Assembly: GCA_029706075.1 (NCBI GenBank)
Contig: JAINUG010000174.1
Coordinates: 1-64,000, forward strand
Origin: Aldrovandia affinis
Lineage: Eukaryota > Chordata > Actinopteri > Notacanthiformes > Halosauridae
DNA: 64,000 nt
Reading direction: 5' to 3'
Part shown: one piece after another, positions 42,701 to 57,700 of the stretch
Layout: every line of letters starts with the position of its first letter
How positions within the stretch are numbered: position 1 is the first letter of the stretch
The notes under the pieces: generated by a model
What the model saw: the letters and a program-made list of their open reading frames with translations, nothing else
Told to the model about the DNA's origin: nothing
The model's database searches: none
Program-made: the position numbers and the translations under genes

Positions 42701-45700
42701 AACCCATCTGCCCTGGCATCTTGCTGAAGACTAAGCCATGAATTTTGAGCCTTCAGTGTTAATTATGCACGTCCATACAGGACACTAGGTGATGCATCCT
42801 CTTTGGAACGGATTATGATGCCTCTCCCTTCCGGCTGGTGCTTCCTGAAGTAGACCTAGCACATTTGACTTAGTTTCATAGTGTCATTTATAGTGCATCA
42901 TACATAGTTAATCTGCGATCCAGTACATAGTTAATCCGTGAGCCAGCAACGAAATGGCAGAATCTGTTTTGAAAACCTTCTCCCCCCACAATACAACATA
43001 CACCCTGACCCTGTCTTCCTGTCTATTAGAGAAGCCAGTGTAGACCAATATTGGCGGCTGAAAGGGAAACACTATAATAAAAAAAGGCTGAAAAGCTAGT
43101 GTGCTGTGTATTTGCCCTGGAGGTGAGATGTTCACATATTCACTGCCCTTCCGCATCAATTCACAAGTAGGTTATGCTGTGGACTGACATCGTCATTGTC
43201 ATAGTGCCACCTCAATAAAACATTAAAGGGACAGATCAGGGGCCTAGTGTTCACTTCATCACTCGACTCACCCACGTCTGCCCCTTCCCAATCGCATCCC
43301 GGATCCGTGCCATATCTGTGGGCAGCAGGCTTTGGGAACATCTGGAATTATTGCATTTCGGCTGTCAAGAGCCATCGTCTCTGGAGCACTGAAATTGCAA
43401 GTGTTTTACTCTTCTTTTTTTCTAATTTCTCTCTCCCTCTGCAGATATAAATTGTTCCCCAACTGCGTCCCCTCGTTCGGTTTCCGGCACCTCCTCTCGC
43501 TAACGGACAAGGTGGACAGATTCAACGAGGAGGTGCAGAAGCAGATGGTCTCCCGCAACCGGGACGCGCCAGAGGGGGGTTTCGACGCCATCCTGCAGGC
43601 TGCCGTGTGCAAGGTGGGCCAAGACACCCCCACCCCCATTCACCACCGCTCATTACACCCGGGCACAGTCAAAATGCTCGCTGTGAGTTCAGCGACACCG
43701 CGCTGACCTCTGAAATGACGTACTCAATTAAAAAAACACCACAGATTAGCTTGAAATGTGGCCTCGTGCAGCTGAATAAACAGAAGGCCCGCAAAGAGAC
43801 TTCACTCTCTGGGTCCTCGCTCCGGGTCGGTTCTCTGTGAATTGTTTTTGTGGAAGAATAGAATTTCTCCGCACCCATCCCCCCCCATCCACCCCCACCC
43901 CACCATGCTGCCACATAATTTGGCACCCAACCTTGGACTGAACTGCTGTGTTGTAAGGAATTTGGATACGTTTCTCTCTGAAGATATGCATGCTTTGTGG
44001 TTGATGTGCTCATACGCATTACCAAGTGAAATAGTATATCAAATGCATATCAAAGGCTTTAAAGGTAGTCACACAAGATGGGTGTCATCCTGTGTTGTGC
44101 CTTTTGGCCCCTTTAATAAGCTTTAAATCCACGCTTCTTTTCAGATATACAAATGGACTCATTTAAAGTGATTCCGCTTGTTTGGCAGGGAAATGTTGAT
44201 GCTGCTCAAGTGCTCTGTAGAGTCTCAATGCAAAATGGTCTTCGATAAATGAACAGTCCTATGATTCATGATTTGAGTGTTTGCAAAACAGAAACGCCCC
44301 AGTATTCAAACCTTGCTCTGTTTTCAGTATACAGTGAATGTACCATGCATAAGGAATTGCTTCCTTCACTTGTGCGGTGAAAGGTCTGGTATGTTTGGGG
44401 TCACAGTATTTGTCTGCTTCCAAGGGATAATGGCCCAGACTGAGATCTGGCAAAAGCAATTGTTGCTCTAACCTTTGACCGGTCAAAGGATTTATTTAAG
44501 TCTGCCTTTCCTCATTTATCCACACATTAGTGAATCACAGAAATATATATATATATATATATTTTAAGTCAGACTAAACAACACTTTTAATCTTACTTTG
44601 TTGGCTGTAACATTTGGCCTTTTGCAGATCTACGATATTCCATTTTATTCATAAAATAATCCACATCATACACAGTGAAAATAGTCCTGCAGACCCATTG
44701 TATGACACGATACTGTTTTTATCTGCAGGGATGTTTATTAAAATTGAATAAGGTATGCTTTCATTTCTCCATTTCTTAAAATCAGTTTTTGTCAAACAAA
44801 TTTGTTGTTCTCACTACAGACAAAACCCTTGGGCAGGAGTGTAAGCCTTTAAAAAAAAAAGTTTAGTTTTTTTTGGTAAGGGCTCTCCCACCCTAATGAC
44901 ACTGCCATGCACTAGTAATTGCCATTTGAGGGCAAAGGTCACAGGAATTCAGCCCAGGGGAGGAAATGGAAGTCTCATTTCCTCTGTGACCTCCTACAGG
45001 AAAGAATCGGCTGGAGGAAGGAGGCCTTCCACCTGCTGGTGTTCACCACAGACGACGTCCCTCACCTGGCCCTGGACGGGAAGCTAGGGGGGCTGGTGCA
45101 GCCCCACGACGGCCAGTGCCACCTGAATGAGAAGAGCGAGTACAGCGCCTCCACCAGGATGGTAAGAGGACTGCGAGCCACAGGAAACCGCTGTACGTTG
45201 CTCCACAACGCTGGGCGCTGCAGCCAGGTCATGTGACAGCGGATGTGGATTGAGGGGCTGTCCCTGGGTCATCTTTGTTTCCCTCCAGGCATGCACCTAA
45301 TGCCTTGATTAGAAACATACTCAAGGCCTGATCAGGCCACTTTAACTTAGCTGGGTTAGTGATTCAATTATCTCGGTGGAAGTTTTTATAAGGAAGACAA
45401 CGTGCCCCTACAACTCAGCGGAAACGCCAATAACGCCTAATGTTTCAGTATTTCCCAGGGAAATAAGTTAACCCACAGAATGTTTATTTCTGGAAGTGGA
45501 TGGCTTTGTGTGTGTGAAAGACGAATTGGATCCATTGAATTGAATTGAGTCCCTTCTTGATTGGGCAGGATGAGAGAGGAACTCAGGACGAGGCGAGTCA
45601 CTGCCCTGATACGTTAAACCACTAAGGTGGTCAGTGGACATGCTGTCCTACGAGGTCCAAATGGACTTGACTAAAAAGTGAACATGGTTTTGTAGTGCTT

Positions 45701-48700
45701 CCTCCCAGCTGCAGACTACAGTTCTCAGGATCTAGCGTTATTGAAGTCTTTGGCTACATTGTAGAAATCCCGGACTGAAGGCTAGGGGTTCAGTGAAATG
45801 TGAAACAATCTTATCAAAGTGAGGTGGGTAGGCCAGTAGCTGTAATTGGGTAATCTACAGCAAATGTGCTATCTCTCTGCTGGCGCACAAACTGTCAAGA
45901 TGTGGAATATAATGCACTCTTCCCAGAACCACGCTCTTCTTCTGGATCTTAACTGGAAAGTAGTGCAAAAACAATGTTCTTCACGGTCCTTTTCAAGTCA
46001 TCGACAAACTTTGGAGTCTGTTGCACTATGAGTGAAGTACAACAAATCTGAACCGGACTTAAGCCTTTTAAGCTGGACAGACACAAACAGAAGCCATTAA
46101 AAGCACAGTTGAAGGATGATTTCCACAATACAAAGGTTGGAATTGGCGTCTTGCTGCCAACAGAAAGCGCAGAAGACCGCTGGTGACCTAGAAGCAGGGG
46201 GTGCCGAACTGTCACCTTTTTTAAAACTGATTATTGGTCTCAACCGGTTCACTCATTTTGCTTGCTTAACAAGTGTTGACACACAACACGTAGTCACACC
46301 ACATGTGGCATCTATTCCAGTCAAGCAAGAGTGTGCATTGTATACAAAGATAAAACCAGTGTGCCCATCTACCCACATCCCCAAAATGCCATGGCAGGGA
46401 GCAGCAGTTTCCTCAAGTACAAGTATTTGCCCAAATCCCCAAATAAAGTGTCTTAACTGTGCTGCCAGAACAGTTTCAATGCACCTTGGTGTAGATTCTA
46501 CAAGTGTCTAGAACACTATTGGATGGATGCAACAACATTCTTCTGTGAGAAATTCCATCATTTGATTGATAGTGTGCTTTGGTGACAGGGTGGAAAATGT
46601 TGCTGCTCAGTCGCTGCTCCAAAATCTAAATTGAGTTGATCTGGTGACTGAGACGGCCATGGCATATAATTTACATCATTTTCATGCTCATCAAACCATT
46701 TGGTGACCACTTGTGCCCTGTGGATGGGGGCTTTGTCATCCTGGAAACGACCACTCCCATCAGGATAGAAATGCTTCACCATAGGACGAAGGTGATCACT
46801 CCGAATGGCTTTGTATTTATTGGCATTTACCTTGCCCTCTAAGAGGCTGAGTAGTCCTAAACCATGCCAGGAAAATGCACCCCACTCTTCATTTACTCAA
46901 ACATTTCCTTTATTTTGACAACTACCTGTATGTCTGTCCTGTTGATCATTGGCTCATTTATTGTCCAATAGGACTATCCCTCTCTGGCCCTCCTGGGGGA
47001 GAAGCTGGCTGAGAACAACATATATCTCATCTTCGCCGTGACCAAGAGGCTCTATGTTATTTACAAGGTATTCACTGATGTTCTCTCTAATCTGTTCACT
47101 AAAGAGTTGTTCAAGGTCTGGCAATTGCTATTGTGCATCACAATGAATTCCTCTTTGTGCTCTTTTCTCCTCCCTGCAAGAACTTCACTGCACTGATACC
47201 GGGCACAACGGTGGAGATCCTAGACCAGGACTCCAAGAACATCATCCAGCTGATTGTCAATGCCTACAATGTAAGTATCCAGCATAATTTTGGCCCTCTT
47301 GGCGATGTTCTCTCACATTAGGTAAGTAGCGGCGAGGTTTGGGGGCTGCGGTGGGACGCCTTGATGCTTCTCTGTGTGGTGAAGATGGGGCCAGCCCAGC
47401 GCTGACCCAGGACTGTCTGTTCCTCTCACGCTTCTGGAGACTACAGCGGGCCGGCTGTTCTGCTGCGAGATAAGAGCGTGACAGTAGCGTGTACAAAGCA
47501 CTGGGTGGGCAGAGTGGTCGTAGTGCTGACTGAGGGCCTTTGTGTGTCTGTGTGTGTGTGTGTGTGTGTCTGTGTGTGTCTGTGTGTGTCTGTGTGTGTG
47601 TGTGTGTGTGTCTGTGTGTGTGTGTGTGTGTGTGTCTGTGTGTGTCTGTGTGTGTGTCTGTGTGTGTCTGTGTGTGTCTGTGTGTGTCTGTGTGTGTGTC
47701 TGTGTGTGTGTGTCTGTGTGTGTGTGTGTCTGTGTGTGTGTGTGTGTGTGTGTGTCTGTGTGTGTCTGTGTGTGTGTGTGTCTGTGTGTGTCTGTGTGTG
47801 TGTGTCTGTGTGTGTCTGTGTGTGTCTGTGTGTGTCTGTGTGTGTGTGTGTGTCTGTGTGTGTGTCTGTGTGTGTGTGTCTGTGTGTGTGTGTGTGTCTG
47901 TGTGTGTGTGTGTGTGTGTCTGTGTGTGTGTGTGTCTGTGCGCACACCCACATCACTGTCATGCTCTGCTGATGTGTCACCTTCATTTCCCGCTCTACTG
48001 CTAGTAAACTGTAGAGGGGTCAGCGTAACCAAAGCTCAGTTCCACTTTGGCTTACAGTCCAGACAGGCTCCATTCAGATTTTTTGTTCTTTATTTAATTG
48101 CCGGTCCAAACATTTACATTAAATGGATGCAAGTTTGGGGGCCTGGTCATTAATGAGAGCGCAAACCTAAAAACAGAGTTTGTAATGTCTGCAAGACCTT
48201 AATTTCCATGCAATTCCCTTGTTTCAAAGATGATCTACAGCCACAGTCCCCAGATATATTTAGGGAGGTTGAATGTTTGTGGTTGTGCCCAGACTTAATT
48301 CGCGTTGATGCACACCAAAAAGAGTGCATCAAAGCAACAGTCTTGGAACTTTGTCGTGAAGCGGATTCGGGAGAGATGGAAAACAGATGTTTGTTTTGGT
48401 CGCTGGTCAGTTTGCCCAGAACCTCTCCTGAGTGAAATGAGCGCTCCGGAACACTGAATGTTCTGACTAGAGTCCCATCCTGAGCCAGAGGGGACACAAT
48501 TCCCAACCCCGAGGCTCTGGAAACCTCCACCCTACCCTCCACCCCTCTTTGTCCTGTCCAGCAGGGCCCTTGGCTCTGAATTTATTGACCAGGGTCGTTC
48601 CGGTGAATGGACTATAAGGAGCAAGCCTTGCTGCAGAAATCGAGGCCCCTGCCAAAGCACAGGAAATGGGTTTCAGTAGTACCAGCAGGATCTGAGTCAG

Positions 48701-51700
48701 AGGGTGGCATTTCCTTCAACATGCTTCTTAAGAGTGTTTCAAAGCAAATGTTGTTTCAAGACCCCAGTCGAGTATCAAGAGCCAGAGGCATGTTGCGAAC
48801 TGGTTTTGCTTTGCGTGAACTTGCCAAGTGTTTGTGTTTGGTGGTGGTATTCTAGTGTTTGACCTACAGTTGGCCAAAATTGTCAGTTTGGAGGCAAATG
48901 GGCATTAGTTGTACTCGGGTTGAAATCTTTAAAATATCTGGAACATCATCTTCAGCATGAACAGAAAACAGCACGAGGGGAAAGAAAGATTTGCAAGAGG
49001 GGAACAGTTAAAATATTAGTTCTTTAAATTCTCAATGCATGCTATATGGTCCCCCGCAATGACAGGGTATGACGTGGAGCCCTAATTATTGTTTGACATT
49101 TGGGCATGTTATTGTGTCAATGGACTCTTTCTCAATCCAGCATCGCCCATCATTTTCACAGCGTGTTTGTGTTGCTTTTCAAAACGGGGACGATCGGATG
49201 AAGCCAAACGGAGATGGAAGGAATGCATCGCTTTCCCATATATTTTTCATTTTTCTAACCGAAGAATTGGACAGCTGGAAGACCTCCAGTCTTCCCAAAA
49301 TCTTTTTCAAATGGAGCTATTTGGTGTTTATCTCCACCGTCCTATTTCGTTTTTTCTTTCTTTTTTTTGGCGGGCAGGAGATTGTCACGTTGTTTAGCTC
49401 TGCATTTTTGTACTCGTGGATTTAAGGACAATCTGCACAGTTCAGTACAGTGTCACGTATCAGCTGACATATGTTGCATAGATACGCCACTTTATTTGAT
49501 TTCCATCTAAGCAGATGCTTATTCTTTTTGCACTAGAATATAAATCATAGTGTTATTGACTGCACAAGTCTTTTTTTTTCTTCTTTTTTTTTTTCTTTTC
49601 ATCTGAAAAATAAGCATCAGATCCAGATCTTGCCGATCCAGCTTTGGTTGAAATCTAGCATCTGCCACTGATGACACCTCTTTGCCATGGTTTTGATTAT
49701 CCTAGTCACAGTTTGTACTTTTAACAGAGTAATCTGCTTGAACTGACGCACACGAGCACAAACATTATGGCTGGCGCAGATTGCAGCTTGGAGGATCACA
49801 CATAACTGCACCGTTCATGCCAGCGTTTTGTGGGTTTGAGGGGAAGAATACAGAATGCTCAGTGAACCGTAGACGTCACCTTTGCCAAGTTGCGAGTCCG
49901 TAAACAGAACGCCACACAGCCGCTGCATTCAGCATCAAATGTCTTCTGAATGTTTTTTTAAAATTTGTTTTGCAAGCGACTTGTTGCGGAGTGAGCAATT
50001 TTCAATGAACTGTGAGTGGCTGTTTAAGAGGCAGACTTTAAAACGGCTTCATACCCTATTTGACCACTGTCGTGACATTCTTGCCATTTAACCTGTAGAG
50101 TGTTTCTAATTGGAGTTTGAAATTCAATTTTACAATCAAAGTTAATGTGTTTTTTTCTGAGAAGAGGCTGTATGTTTCTTTAAATTGAACCCCCAGGAGA
50201 ATTGTTAGTCGGACATACCAAGCAGAAACCAAGTCGGTAGCCCTTTCAAGGCAGACATGGCAAGCACTGGGTATGTTCGACCAAATTATTTCAGACCCCG
50301 GCACCAGAATGCTCCGAATGACGAATGTCTCGTGACCTGAGTCTCTTGTCTGTTGCTCCTTGGCCTGCTTTGCAGAACATCCGGTCCAAAGTGGAGCTGA
50401 CGGTGTGGGACCATCCAGAGGACATGAGCCTGTCGTTCACGGCGACCTGCCAGGATGGGAAACCTCTGCCTGGCCTTCGGAAGTGTGCCGACCTCAAGAT
50501 CGGAGACACGGTGAGCGCGCCGCGGCGGGGCTGCACTCAGACCCAGAGGTTCCGTTGACCGGCTAAATACAGGAAGTTCTAGTTCCAGCGGCGCCTGAAT
50601 TGTTCAGCTTCCAGAATAGGTTTTGGCCGGCGCTTCCAGCCACCGAACTGATTCACGAGTGTTTTTGATAGCAGTAGCTTTTTTACAGTTCTAAAACACG
50701 AAGATCAGAGATCTTCCTGCAGGTCATCGCAGCGAAGCTGAGACTTGGCAGCTTATAGCCATACAGCCTTTTTAAAGTGTTGAGTTTGCTCTTTGATTCA
50801 ATCAGTGCTGCATCAACTAGCAGGAGAATCTGAAACTCGCACCTCCCTGTGTGAAATATGTGGCATGACCGAAGCTTGTAAACGAGAGTTCAGGTCAGCC
50901 CTTAGCCAGGAGACACTGTGGTGAGCCAGTGTGAATGCTTTTATAATGTTTAGCCTGTAATTTGGGTGGTGTGTTGTTTATTCTATTATCCGATTACATG
51001 TGTGTCTCCCAGCAGTGCTAAGTTCTTTGCTGGTTATCATTGAGTCACCACGTTGCCCCTTTATTAATGGTTTTGTCAAATGCAGTTTTTCAAGGATTTG
51101 AGAAGTGTATCAACTCAGATTTTACTTATTGTGCGAGTGCAAGAGTGTGAGAGTGATGTGTCTGTCCTGTGTCTGTGCTGCTAGTGAGAAAAATGAACAA
51201 ATAAAGAAATGAAACATAACTGGAATGGTACAATGATTGTAGGTTTTTGACCACTGGTTTGTGTAGCTGCGTTTCCACTGACTTCCTTTGATGGATATCG
51301 ACAGGATGATGGCAAAACCGCACACACTGGTTACGTAGGCGGTCCCAGACGAGTGAAAGGTCCTAGTCGTGTTTATCCTGTAAAACGGCATAGCCGGCAA
51401 ATATGTCTTTCACAATTCCTATTCATTGCCAGTTAGCGCCGTCTTGTTCTCATGTCATTGGGAGTTCATGCAAGAAAATAACAGTTACCTCCCGCGCTGT
51501 ACATGGATCTGTATATAATTGGCATCGTTCTCAAATAAAGAAGTAACGAAATAAAGGTTTCAGGAATTCTTCCTCCATCATAAATTGGTAAGAAAGTGCA
51601 CAGATTTGACCGGCGGCCTCGCTCATTTATTTTGTAATAAATTAGGTACAGGCAGTACCAAAAGAGTGAAACTGCATTCTAAGATAAGCAGCACTTGAGC

Positions 51701-54700
51701 ACTTGAAACAGCTGAGATGCAAACCGTCATATTGGGTTTCATTAGAACCTCATACATGCAGCTAAAGCGGGTCAGTGGAAGCACTGTTTATGTTTTTGGA
51801 TAAGTTGCATAACGTCCTGCTCCTTCAGAACAAATGGCTTGTCACGGTGAAACAATACAGCTAAAATGTACATGGCAGTTTACCAGTTCGTACTTGAGAC
51901 GTTCTGACCTCTGCTCTGGCTGAACCACAAAGGATAAGGAACATGTTTCTAGACTGGCCTGTCTCGCCAGCTGTGAGTTTGGACTCGCTTGCTATTCCAG
52001 GACAAACACGGTCTCATTTTCTCCCTGGGAATTTCATTACGTTTGTATTAAATGCTCTCAGAGGTGGGTTATTTACTGGGAAGTGAGCAGGAGAGTTAGC
52101 GAGGATGCGGCGTTTCACATAAAGAAAATCATCTCATCAGAACCATTTGAATGGGCTGCTTAACAGCTAAGTTTATGAGAACATATGAGCAATAAAACCC
52201 GCTGGAATTATTTATTGTGACCTCAAATGAGTTCACCGTCTGGAAATGGGTGCATGCGAGCACTGGAAGACCTTGTTTTGCAGTCTCGCAAGTAAGGGGG
52301 AGAAGGGGTTTGATTGGCTGAATTAAGGTAGTAGTCAGTTGAATGAAGCACTTCAGTATTCCGGTGGAAGCGAGACCCCCTGGCCAGTGCCCGTCCATGG
52401 CCAAGATTGGGAATCTGGTACAAAATCCCCTTTTGCTGCCAAATATTGGACCTCCAGAAGGGCAGTTGTTTGTTCTAGGCCGAGCGGCACACAGTGCGTT
52501 TTGTGCATGCATGCGGGTTCATGCTATTGAATGCACGATCGCTTTGTCCGCGCAGTCAGGTGACGGCTGACCAATGCACATTTGAATGATTTTGCACAGT
52601 GTGTCTTTGCATGCCTTGTTCAGGGCCCTCTATACAGTAGTCTCAATGCGGATTTGTACATAATCTATTCAAGTGTCCCCGGGGGCTACTTTGTACAAGC
52701 CACCACGCAGTGCCTCGACCTTCTGGAATTCTTTTCCCCGAAGCCCTAGTGTCTCCCACATGAATTCCACGCTTGTCTAATTGGGCGTCAAGATGGGGGT
52801 ATTTTAGGGGCTTGAATATCAGTGAATAGCTAAAAGGATCCGTCTCCAGCCTCTGTAATAGGCATGCTGGGGTTTCTTCTTTTTTATCTGGGGAGGGAGG
52901 GAGGGAGGGAGGGAGGGGTGGGGGTGTTGTCACACAGAGCCCAAGTCTCAGTCATCCCTTTCAGTCGGGATGCAGTCTAGGCCCGACTTTAGGCATCGCT
53001 CGCTGGAGCTCGGCGGCCTGTTTGTGGAGTGCGAGCGCGAGCGGTCGGCACAACGCTGAATCTCAATGACCTCACACAAAAGTAGGGAGGCGGGGTTTGG
53101 AGACCCACGAAGCTTGAAAGTGACCCCATGGTTACAGAGATGTAAATAATAGCCAGTTCCTAATTTTAGGCTGGGACCACTTGCAGATCTGTCTTGCGGA
53201 GGTGCTGATGCCCTGTAATGAGGAGGTTTTGTAAGACATGAAAAAGAAGAAACCCCAATCTTGAATGCACTAGCAATACATTTTGATGTACATATCTTTT
53301 TGAGACATTTTTTTCAGGCTAAATTCTGCTGTGCACGAACTGTATTCCTCCAGTGCAATATTTGTGCAGCTCACGTGGTAGACTAGACTAGACTAGGTGG
53401 AGTGGAAAGAAGTGGTTGGAATTATGCCGTTTGGAATTATGCCTCTCTGTGCTCTTCCAAAATGGAGGACGTTGCTGCGATTTGGACAGGCCTGTGAATG
53501 CGGTTGGGCATTCTACATTTGGATTATAACAAAAATTGTGGTTAAGCATGGGTTGAAAAAAATATTTTTTAACTGTATTTTTGTAAATTAAGTGGGAATC
53601 TCTTCGCCACAGGTAAGTGTTAGTAACTGTGTGCCAGCTGAATGTGGTGAAACAAGGCACAATGCCGACTGGGTGAGAAATAATGCAGTTTCGCAGACAG
53701 TCTGTAAGCAGCCTGTGACCAGGGCCTGCTCATTCCAGCCAGCCAAACAAACATTCACTTCCTGTATGCACACTCACTGATAACAAACCCCCCAGCTTCC
53801 TGGTGAGAACTGTGCCTCTCTTGTAGCATGCAAGCCATGGCACAGCACTGTGTTCTTCCAGGGCTCCAAATTCCAGTGTTTACCAAATATTAGTACATTA
53901 TTCCTTATTGTTATCTAGAACTTAAAGTGGCTGAACACTTTGTAGCCTATTAAAAATATGGATTTTTAACAGAGGTGAAATGCCTGCCTCAAACATCCAC
54001 AACAGCATTGTCCCCTCTGGGCTTTGAACTGGCAATCATCAGGCGCAGAGACCATAACTCTGGTCGCTACATCATAGTCTCTTTGTCATCATAGTCTCGT
54101 TTTACCATCCGCTCTTTATATTTCTTTTAAACGAGGTAAAGTACCTTCCTTACAGGTACGACATAGCTCTGAACCACTATCCGGTGTAGAGGATTGTGGT
54201 CAAAACGCTGCCACGCCACACTCCTTTAGAGCCAGACTTGGTTTGCATACTCCTCTCTGTGTTTTACAACTGTCTGCTGGTTTCTTTCCTTCTCCCTCCT
54301 AAACCAAGAATTCACAGTGCCCTTGTTTCTGAGCATAGCTTTTAATACCGGGAGCCTCGTGCCTCACATGTCCGCCAAATCTAATTGTGCTCGTTAAGAG
54401 CAGGGCGCTCCAGTGGCCAAGGCCGGAAAGGCGGCCCCTCCTCTGTAGCTCCTGCCCCTGTCACCTGACCTGGGCCCTGTCACCTGACCTTGGTTCATCT
54501 CTGGGGAAAAGGGTGCGGTTGTGCTGCTATTTTGTCTTCCTCTTCGCAGCCCCTTTTTCCCCTCGGTGGAGTGGCGGAGTGGCGTGGGACGTGTGGGCGC
54601 GGACTCGGGGAGCAGGGCAATGACGTCATGGGTGTGGGCTTGGAAACGGAGGAGCTGGTTTTTGGAAGGAGTGTGCAGAAGTTTGTTCTCTGGAATTTAG

Positions 54701-57700
54701 AATTAAATGCGTTTGCAGAATGTGCCACCCAGGCAGTGGAAAGTTCCTCAGCGCCGAATGGAGGAGACGTGCTGGGATTTTATTGTGAGATTTATTTTAA
54801 GATTCAGAATTCAGAAAAGTCTAGTAACCGGATACGGCCCATGCTGCCCTATGGGTCCTTAAACAAGGATTAAACAGGACTTTCAAGTCTGAATACTTTT
54901 GTTTGCCGTTGACTCTTAACTTTGTGAGATGGTCAGTTTTCTCTGGACACTGAGGGTAGCTCGCAGCAGGGCCTCTCCACTTCTCCCCTCTCCGATGTTT
55001 ACACAACTCAACTTTCTCATGCACAAGAAGACCACCTCCAGGCAACAAGCCATTCTTCTTTCCCCTCTAACACGCCCCCCCTCCCCCCCCTGTTTTCACC
55101 CCGCCTGTTTTGGCCCAAAAGTCTCTGACACAGAAGGGCCAAAGTATCCACGCATCAGCTCCGGTGGAGTGTTTGGTTTGGTGCGCAGTACAAAGCCTTC
55201 AGCTGCGGTCTCAGAGGAGGGGTCAGGGGTCGCCACACATGAACGGCGGCAGATCGGGAGCGCTCTCATTTTGGCTCTGATACGTTTATTAGTTTATTCT
55301 TGAGCAACCGCTCATCCCCATTTTCTCCTTCCTCCTCCCAATTTGGGGACGCCGTCGAAGTGCTTGGGACAGAGGCTGAAGAGCCGCAGAGAGCGAGATG
55401 GTGTCAGCCGCCAGTGTACAGTAACAGATTCCTTGGATATTCTCTTAAAGGATTCTCACTCAGAAATGCGTCAGTTGCCCTCCGGTGCATTGTTAATGAC
55501 ATATTTGCCGTGCCTCTTAGTCCCTCGCGAAACATTTTTTTGCGCAGTGAAAGCGTCCCCTCTGTAAGCAGTGTCGCCGGCGAATGATTGAGACTGTTCG
55601 CCCCCGCCCACGCGTCAGAAAGACACTTTGTTTAGGGCTAAAGGGCCAGCGAGGGCCTTTCTAATTGGAGAATCGGCTCTTTGTGTGGAGCACGGACGGA
55701 CAGACACGGCAGAAGCGAGACATCGGTGAGACGTCAGCGAGACAGACATTGAAGCTGGATCCACCCAGAGCCTCCGTGATGTCACTATGTCTGTAGCCCT
55801 GTTTCCATGCACACCCACTAAGGGGTACTGCCACACCAGTGCAATCGGCTCGTGTTGTGCAAATTAGAATGACGCTTCGCTCCAAGTCCTACCGCGACAG
55901 TCCTTCCAAATGGCTTTTTATTTAGTCTGGAGATATACAACGATGAATGTATTGGGAATGAGGTCATTCTGAATTCCTGAATTGTTCATAACTTTGGAGG
56001 TGACATCAAGATACACCAATGTAAAGAATTTGAACCCTTATTTGATTGGAATTGTTACTGACATGACTGTCACCTTTTTTAAGTAGACCATTTCATTTTG
56101 TAGCCGTAACCCTTAGTTTAAAACTAATAATCAAACCAGCGGTAACATTTTTTTCTATGTCTGCTTTCCGAATGATGCACATCTCTTTTTCAGCGACCGG
56201 CTATTTTGGGCCTTTTTTGTGGACTGTTTGGTTTTGTTCTGGCCCTTCATTATGTCAAACCCTGTTGACTCCCCCCATTGTTTTGATAGTATTTCAAGTT
56301 TTTTCAAACGTAAATTACATGGGGCGTAATTGCGTATGCTTCTTCTGGTTTGATACCACGTTGGGTGCGTAATGAGGTTCACATCTCTGAGGTTGTACTG
56401 TTTGACATTGGAGGATATGATGCTCGTTTAAAGCTATTTTTAGTATATGAAAGAAGCATCATCATGTCCCCGTAGATTTACGGCGACACATTTTGAACTA
56501 GGCTGTTCTGTTGAGCTCACGAAGTCACATAATTACTGTACTCTAGTATCACTAAGACGGTGGGAAACCACACTGAATTACGCGCCACCGCGTCCGCTTT
56601 GTCGATCGGCGCGTGTCTGATTTCACTGCTGCAGCGCTGTGAGAACCACAAGCGCGCAAACTGCGTAAATCAAGGCCAGCACAGGGGCGGGGAGGATCGA
56701 AGGGGAAATCAAAAAGGCCTTTGATAGCATCACTTCCTTCCCCTGAGCAATCCAGAAGGGTGGAGGTCCCACAACTTTCGCTTTTAATTACACGCTGCTA
56801 AATACAGAGAGCATCTGTGATTTAAATCAAATTAAATCATTAAATCCTATGTCTGAGAGACTAATCCCCTTCAGCTCCTCCCTAAGCATAGCTCTTAGTT
56901 TTTAGGTGCCACTGCTGTTCATAAAGGTGCTTTCTGTTTGACTTTTGTTTCTGAACGTGCGTATAGCGATACATTGGGCGGACCTTGCTCAGGAAGTACT
57001 ACGTTTTAAGGTTTGGCTGCAATTGGGGGTCCTGTACCTACTGCATAGTTTGGGTGTGCATGTCTTTTTATTGGATTAACACCTGGAATGCCAAGCGAGG
57101 CGTCTTCCTGTCCCAACTAAACAGTTATTAAAGAGCTGATGAATGTTTGGGATGGGAAAACCCTGGGTCTTCAGAACTGAAATGGCCCAATCGTGTATTA
57201 ACTCAAACATGATTAATTATACAGAGAACGACCGGAAGGTTCGCCCACGGCCTCGGCGCGCCCTGCTAAACGCTCCTCTCTCCCCACGGCAGGTGTCCTT
57301 CAACGTGAGCGTGGACGCGCGCGGCTGCCCCCCGCCGGACTCCCGGCAGAGCTTCACCATAAAGCCGGTGGGCTTCAAGGACCGGCTGGAGGTGTCGGTG
57401 GAGCACCAGTGCGACTGCGGCTGCACGCGGCTGACGCAGGCCAACAGCAGCCGCTGCAGCTCCATCGGCACGCACATCTGCGGCACGTGCCGCTGCGAGC
57501 CGGGCTACCTGGGCGCGCGCTGCGAGTGCCAGGAGGGCGAGCCGGGCAGCCTGCACCTGGCGGCCTGCCGCGAGGCCGAGGGGAAGCAGGTGTGCAGCGG
57601 GCGCGGCGAGTGCAGCTGCAACCAGTGCCTCTGCTACGAGTCCGAGTTCGGCAAGATCTACGGCACCTTCTGCGAGTGCGACGACTTCTCCTGCGCCCGG

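Noticed and set aside
47313-48153. Long open frames on both strands (up to 239 codons)
   Set aside because: They are translations of the TG/TGTC satellite and have only CV, SV, TH or TD repeats.
48150-49425. Frames of 118-130 codons in itgb5 intron 8
   Set aside because: No family resemblance, no splice context, and ordinary intronic composition.
54490-54873. 127-codon frame in itgb5 intron 9
   Set aside because: No recognisable motif; expected by chance in GC-richer intron sequence.
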